The notes under the pieces were generated by a model that made no database searches, was not told where the DNA came from, and saw only the letters and a list, made by a program, of their open reading frames with translations. Source: Gemmatimonadota bacterium (lineage in GTDB: Bacteria; ARS69). Taken from it: a DNA stretch of 15,975 bases. Each line of letters begins with the position of its first letter. Position 1 is the stretch's first letter. Below, piece after piece: positions 13,710 to 15,975 of this stretch. The DNA is taken from the NCBI GenBank assembly GCA_021604925.1, contig BQJX01000012.1, forward strand, positions 1 through 15,975, given 5' to 3'. The translations under genes were made by a program, and so were the position numbers.

Positions 13710-13841
13710 CGCTATTTCAAAGGTTACGAAATCGCGAGCCTGGGCAAGCAAGGAAGTCTCAATACGCGAGGGTTCCGGTAGGCCATCAAATCGATTCGAT
13801 CCCTAGGAAGGACCCGCCGGCAGCGACGAGGCACACCGTCG

Positions 13842-13870
13842 TTGGGACTAAATATCGAGCCTCTTACAAT
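13842..13870 (+). promoter_or_regulatory. Sigma-70-type promoter for the nuclease gene
   Basis: TTGGGA (13842-13847) and TACAAT (13865-13870) are separated by exactly 17 bases. The predicted transcript starts near 13877 and reaches an AAGGAGG ribosome-binding site (13893-13899) and ATG 13904. This arrangement fixes the nuclease start and argues against reading the frame from 13529. Confidence 0.68.
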
Positions 13871-13903
13871 CTGGTCTCGCAGATTGCTGATGAAGGAGGC
13901 CCA

Positions 13904-14752
13904 ATGCTTTGGCACTCTGAACTCAAGTCCGTGGCCAACGGTATCGACGGCTTCAACGCCGCAGTCTCTAGCTTGCTCCAGTTCTGGGCGCACGTTGAGG
14001 TAGACCAAGCGGGGCACTGCAACAATGATTTCCCTCCACTTGCCGAGAAGATCGTCGATCGCGTTCGACGTATTCTGGAGGGTGAGACACTTCCAGCAGA
14101 GCTGAGGAAGGTCCTTGAACGTTTCGTTGCCAGGTGGGATGGGATCTCCTCGAAGAGCGGGTGGAAGTGGCTCCAAACTATGACGACCCTGCTGAGCATC
14201 CTTCGCAGCGACGTCGAGTTCTTCTTGAACGACCGCCGATCGCTTCTCAGCTCCCTTGTCCACAGGGCCCTGCTTCATCTCCAACGGCTCATCGTTGCCG
14301 ATGAGAACGTCAAGAATACCTGGAGTGACGCATTCGGCAGGGGGGAGACGAGCGTTGAGAGACTCGGTGGGGCACACTTCCTGCACCACGGGATCTATGC
14401 GTTCAAGGTCGACGCCGAACGTGAGCGAACGGACCTCGTGCTCGGAGGAAAGCTCGCCATCACGCCTGAGATCCACGCTGCCGCAGAGGGACTCGTTCTG
14501 ACTGAATGGAAGATGGTGCGAAAGCCGAGCGAGATTGAAACGCAGGCCAGGACCGGCAAGGACCAGGCCATGCTCTACTCCATGGGATCGCTCGCCGGAT
14601 TTGAGCTCACCAGTGAGCGCTTCGTGATCCTCGTTTCGCGGGAGCGGCTTCCTGCCCGCGACCCGGAGACCATCGACAGCGTCACGTACACGTACGCGAA
14701 TATCGCAGTTGACCTGATGACGCCCTCCAAGGAGTCCAAGGCTCACACCTGA
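13904..14752 (+). CDS. PD-(D/E)XK (QxxxY-type) nuclease-like protein, probable defence cargo
   Basis: A 282-residue protein. The C-terminal half carries a PD-(D/E)XK nuclease core: a helix with E152, D177 in RTDLVL, E201-x-K203 in LVLTEWK, and Q221...Y225 in KDQAMLYSMGSLAG, the QxxxY helix of RecB-like nucleases, ending with a FVILVSRE strand. The N-terminal 145 residues are helical (FNAAVSSLLQFWAHVEVDQA; LPAELRKVLERFVARWDG) and not recognised; they may sense or bind a partner. It has its own promoter and Shine-Dalgarno and is transcribed opposite to the terminase, beside the att region, as accessory genes of satellites often are. Defence against rival phages is inferred; a role in DNA processing of the element is the alternative. 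Confidence 0.75.
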   Translation: MLWHSELKSVANGIDGFNAAVSSLLQFWAHVEVDQAGHCNNDFPPLAEKIVDRVRRILEGETLPAELRKVLERFVARWDGISSKSGWKWLQTMTTLLSILRSDVEFFLNDRRSLLSSLVHRALLHLQRLIVADENVKNTWSDAFGRGETSVERLGGAHFLHHGIYAFKVDAERERTDLVLGGKLAITPEIHAAAEGLVLTEWKMVRKPSEIETQARTGKDQAMLYSMGSLAGFELTSERFVILVSRERLPARDPETIDSVTYTYANIAVDLMTPSKESKAHT

Positions 14753-14762
14753 ATCTCCTCGA

Positions 14763-14857
14763 TTGCTGAGTTTGCTGACCTGCTGAGTGGGTCCGGACTG
14801 CAAACGAACACGCGAATCGGTGGGCCGAATCCACTCAGCAAACTCAGCAAATCGAAC
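14763..14857. repeat. 95-bp hairpin repeat, unit 1
   Basis: It is nearly identical to unit 2 (14871-14965; four mismatches by eye, in two adjacent pairs). Each unit is an inverted repeat: TTGCTGAGTTTGCTGA (14763-14778) pairs with TCAGCAAACTCAGCAA (14835-14850) around a 56-base centre containing TCCGGA. Bases 14773-14797 match the primase-gene repeat exactly over 25 bp. Confidence 0.9.
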
Positions 14858-14870
14858 CCGACCGATGGAG

Positions 14871-14965
14871 TTGCTGAGTTTGCTGAAGTGCTGAGTGGGT
14901 CCGGACTGCAAACGAACACGCGAATCGGTGGGCCGAATCCACTCAGCAAACTCAGCACTTCGAAC
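14871..14965. repeat. 95-bp hairpin repeat, unit 2
   Basis: This is the second copy, 108 bp after the first. It differs by CC to AG and AA to CT. In this copy the altered bases let GAAGTGCTGAG near the left arm pair with CTCAGCACTTC at the right end, so the substitutions look compensatory for folding. The copies flank no gene and lie 150 bp from the attachment core. Confidence 0.9.
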
Positions 14966-14988
14966 GGTACGTCGACCGTCGTCTTTGC

Positions 14989-15023
14989 TGTGCCCTCCAA
15001 TGTGCCCTTCGTAAGGGCACATT
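14989..15023. promoter_or_regulatory. Left integrase arm-site cluster with perfect hairpin
   Basis: TGTGCCCTCCAATGTGCCCT (14989-15008) holds two TGTGCCCT units 12 bases apart, and an inverted AGGGCACA follows at 15014-15021. AATGTGCCCTT (14999-15009) and AAGGGCACATT (15013-15023) form an 11-bp stem. The same 20-bp sequence recurs at 15254-15273 on the other side of the att core, as expected for arm-type sites. The hairpin could also act as a terminator for the nuclease transcript. Confidence 0.6.
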
Positions 15024-15116
15024 CCGTTACGCTGTGTTACGCTGCGTGACGTGAAGACCTTGAGGCCAACCGAACGCAACTCTCGCATACTGCCCGAATT
15101 CGGGCTTGAAATGGGG

Positions 15117-15178
15117 TGGTGCGAGGAGGGGGAGTCGAACCCCCACGGGTTGCCCCGCCAGATCCTAAATCTGGTGCA
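15117..15178 (-). other. Attachment core (attP): 3' half of a tRNA-Leu(UAG) gene
   Basis: Read on the minus strand it contains the anticodon arm CCAGA-TTTAGGA-TCTGG with anticodon UAG, a long class II variable arm (CGGG-GCAA-CCCG), a perfect T arm (GGGGG-TTCGACT-CCCCC), the 3' acceptor strand TCCTCGC, A73 and an encoded CCA. The D arm is absent. Tyrosine recombinases commonly use the 3' half of tRNA genes, so this is best read as the element's copy that restores the host tRNA-Leu after integration. It lies 65 bp from the integrase stop. Confidence 0.78.
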
Positions 15179-15242
15179 GATTGCCTCGCACTCTACCCCA
15201 TCCAATTGCCGTGTAACAAGATGCGACACTTGCGAAGGGTAC

Positions 15243-15975
15243 TCAATCATCGATGTGCCCTCCAATGTGCCCTATCGATCGGGATTCCTCGCCGCCTTCT
15301 TGGTCTGTGCGTCGTTGAGGGGATCGACTGAGCTCGAGGCGCTCGATCGCGATCCGGCTGGCATCGTCGGGTTGGTGCTTGGCGTACCGCATCGTCGTAG
15401 CGATCGCTTGGTGACCCATGATCCTCTGAAGGTGGGGGATCGGTACGCCGGCTGCGGCCATCTGCGAGCCGAAGGCGTGTCGCATGTCGTGGATTCGGAG
15501 ACTCGGCGGGAGTGCCGCGACCTTCGCAGCGCGCTGGAACCGTCCTCGCACCTTCGATCGTGTGAGGCCATAGCGGCTCAGGGGGACGACGTACGGGTCT
15601 CCCGAGACTCGGTGGAGCTTCAGAGCGTTGATGGCGTCCTGAGCGGCCTCTGTGAGCGGTACCGTTCGCACTCGGTAGTTCTTCGATCGCCGAACGACAA
15701 GCGAGCCCCGAGCCTCGTCCACGTCGAACCACTCAAGGCTCTCGAGTTCACCGCGACGGAGCCCCGTATCTGCCAGGAGCCGAACGTACGGGGCGAGGAT
15801 CTCGCCGCAGTCTCCCGCCTTCATGGCCGCCACCAACCTGGCCACGTCCTCAGGAGAGAGGTACTGGTCGGGTCGCTCCTGCTCCTTGGCTCGCTCGATC
15901 GTCGCGACGGGATTCTCTCTCATCAGGTTTGCGCGAACGGCCTCTCGAAAGAGCACCGACAGGAACGCCAAGTCA
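15243..15975 (-). CDS. int: Tyrosine recombinase (integrase), catalytic C-terminal part; begins at the left end of the window
   Basis: This is the catalytic domain of the same integrase. Visible motifs in order are the end of the core-binding domain (LAFLSVLFREAVRANLMREN), box I with the first arginine (DTGLRRGELESLEW), a likely beta-hairpin lysine (RRSKNYRVRTVPL), the HxxR motif (IHDMRHAFGSQMA), and box II with histidine and the nucleophilic tyrosine (GHQAIATTMRYAKH). All five main catalytic positions look intact, so the enzyme should be active. The TTG at 15971 is probably not a real start, because the frame stays open to the window edge and joins the N-terminal piece at base 1. The last codons (GHIGGHI) are encoded by a repeated TGTGCCCT sequence that probably serves as integrase arm sites. 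The attachment core lies 65 bp beyond the stop. Confidence 0.93.
   Translation of the reverse strand, partial: DLAFLSVLFREAVRANLMRENPVATIERAKEQERPDQYLSPEDVARLVAAMKAGDCGEILAPYVRLLADTGLRRGELESLEWFDVDEARGSLVVRRSKNYRVRTVPLTEAAQDAINALKLHRVSGDPYVVPLSRYGLTRSKVRGRFQRAAKVAALPPSLRIHDMRHAFGSQMAAAGVPIPHLQRIMGHQAIATTMRYAKHQPDDASRIAIERLELSRSPQRRTDQEGGEESRSIGHIGGHIDD
15254..15273. promoter_or_regulatory. Right integrase arm-site repeat, inside the 3' end of int
   Basis: TGTGCCCTCCAATGTGCCCT is repeated exactly from 14989-15008 in the same orientation. It lies 76 bp from the att core and encodes the C-terminal GHIGGHI of the integrase. It is paired with the left cluster as a likely arm-type binding site. 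Confidence 0.6.

Larger units (their letters stand above)
14753..15116. other. Non-coding 364-bp region between the nuclease gene and the attachment core
   Basis: No gene is supported. The region is filled by the two 95-bp repeats (14763-14965), a TGTGCCCT cluster with a perfect 11-bp hairpin (14989-15023), and a direct pair GTTACGCTG (15026-15034 and 15036-15044, 10-bp period) that may be an excisionase or host-factor site. A long minus-strand open frame crosses it but is only the repeats read through. Confidence 0.65.

Noticed and set aside
13529..13903. 125-residue N-terminal extension of the nuclease
   Set aside because: It lies antisense to the terminase start and upstream of the predicted promoter; ATG 13904 has AAGGAGG.
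14763..14965. Insertion sequence or MITE pair
   Set aside because: No target duplication or transposase is visible, and the core matches the primase-gene repeats, which favours an element-specific function, though a mobile hairpin origin is not excluded.
15117..15189. Intact functional tRNA-Leu gene
   Set aside because: No D arm can be formed and the 5' acceptor strand is at the wrong distance; an attachment-site copy of the tRNA 3' half explains the match better.
13724..15265. 513-residue minus-strand open frame
   Set aside because: It runs through the hairpin repeats and antisense to the nuclease gene, which has a promoter, Shine-Dalgarno and motifs.

Overview
The window is a compact mobile element from a GC-rich bacterium (roughly 60% GC, strong Shine-Dalgarno sites, a CCA-encoding tRNA-Leu fragment). 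The host cannot be named from the sequence. The key observation is that the two window ends belong to one gene. The left end (minus strand, 290 to 1) encodes the N-terminal arm-binding part of a tyrosine recombinase, and the right end (15975 to 15243) encodes its catalytic C-terminal part. Read across the ends the frame is open. The molecule is therefore most simply circular (or a tandem array), about 16 kb, cut inside int. The joined core-binding domain looks about 40 residues short, so roughly 120 bp may be missing between the ends. An attachment core (3' half of a tRNA-Leu gene) with flanking arm-type repeats lies between int and the cargo, as in an attP of an excised element rather than an attL or attR.

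Layout. (1) Minus-strand control and replication block, 6792 down to 1 and across the ends: an HTH protein, an AlpA-like activator, two unknown proteins, a Toprim/DUF3987 primase-helicase with a C-terminal zinc motif, a TubC-docking-like small protein, a MerR-type excisionase-like protein, an XRE-type regulator and the integrase. From the primase onward the genes are almost all joined by 1-4 base stop/start overlaps. (2) Plus-strand accessory block, 6942-8903: an unknown protein with weak Abi-alpha-like character, then a Panacea-domain antitoxin with a candidate toxin (PanAT-type pair). It ends in a strong terminator hairpin that faces the packaging genes. (3) Minus-strand packaging block, 13709 down to 8994: large terminase, a small NrdR/Ogr-like zinc ribbon, and two homologous HK97-fold major capsid proteins in tandem. 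No portal, protease, small terminase, tail or lysis genes are visible. (4) A plus-strand PD-(D/E)XK nuclease gene (13904-14752) with its own promoter, followed by two 95-bp hairpin repeats and the attachment region.

Inference: this is a phage satellite-like, capsid-encoding integrative element. It would replicate with its own primase-helicase, choose excision or integration with its own Int, Xis and AlpA-type regulators, package into a capsid partly of its own making, and presumably borrow portal and tail from a helper phage. It carries two probable anti-phage or addiction cargo loci. A 25-bp repeat shared by the primase gene (two copies) and the att-proximal hairpins (one copy) is the best candidate for a two-site replication origin.
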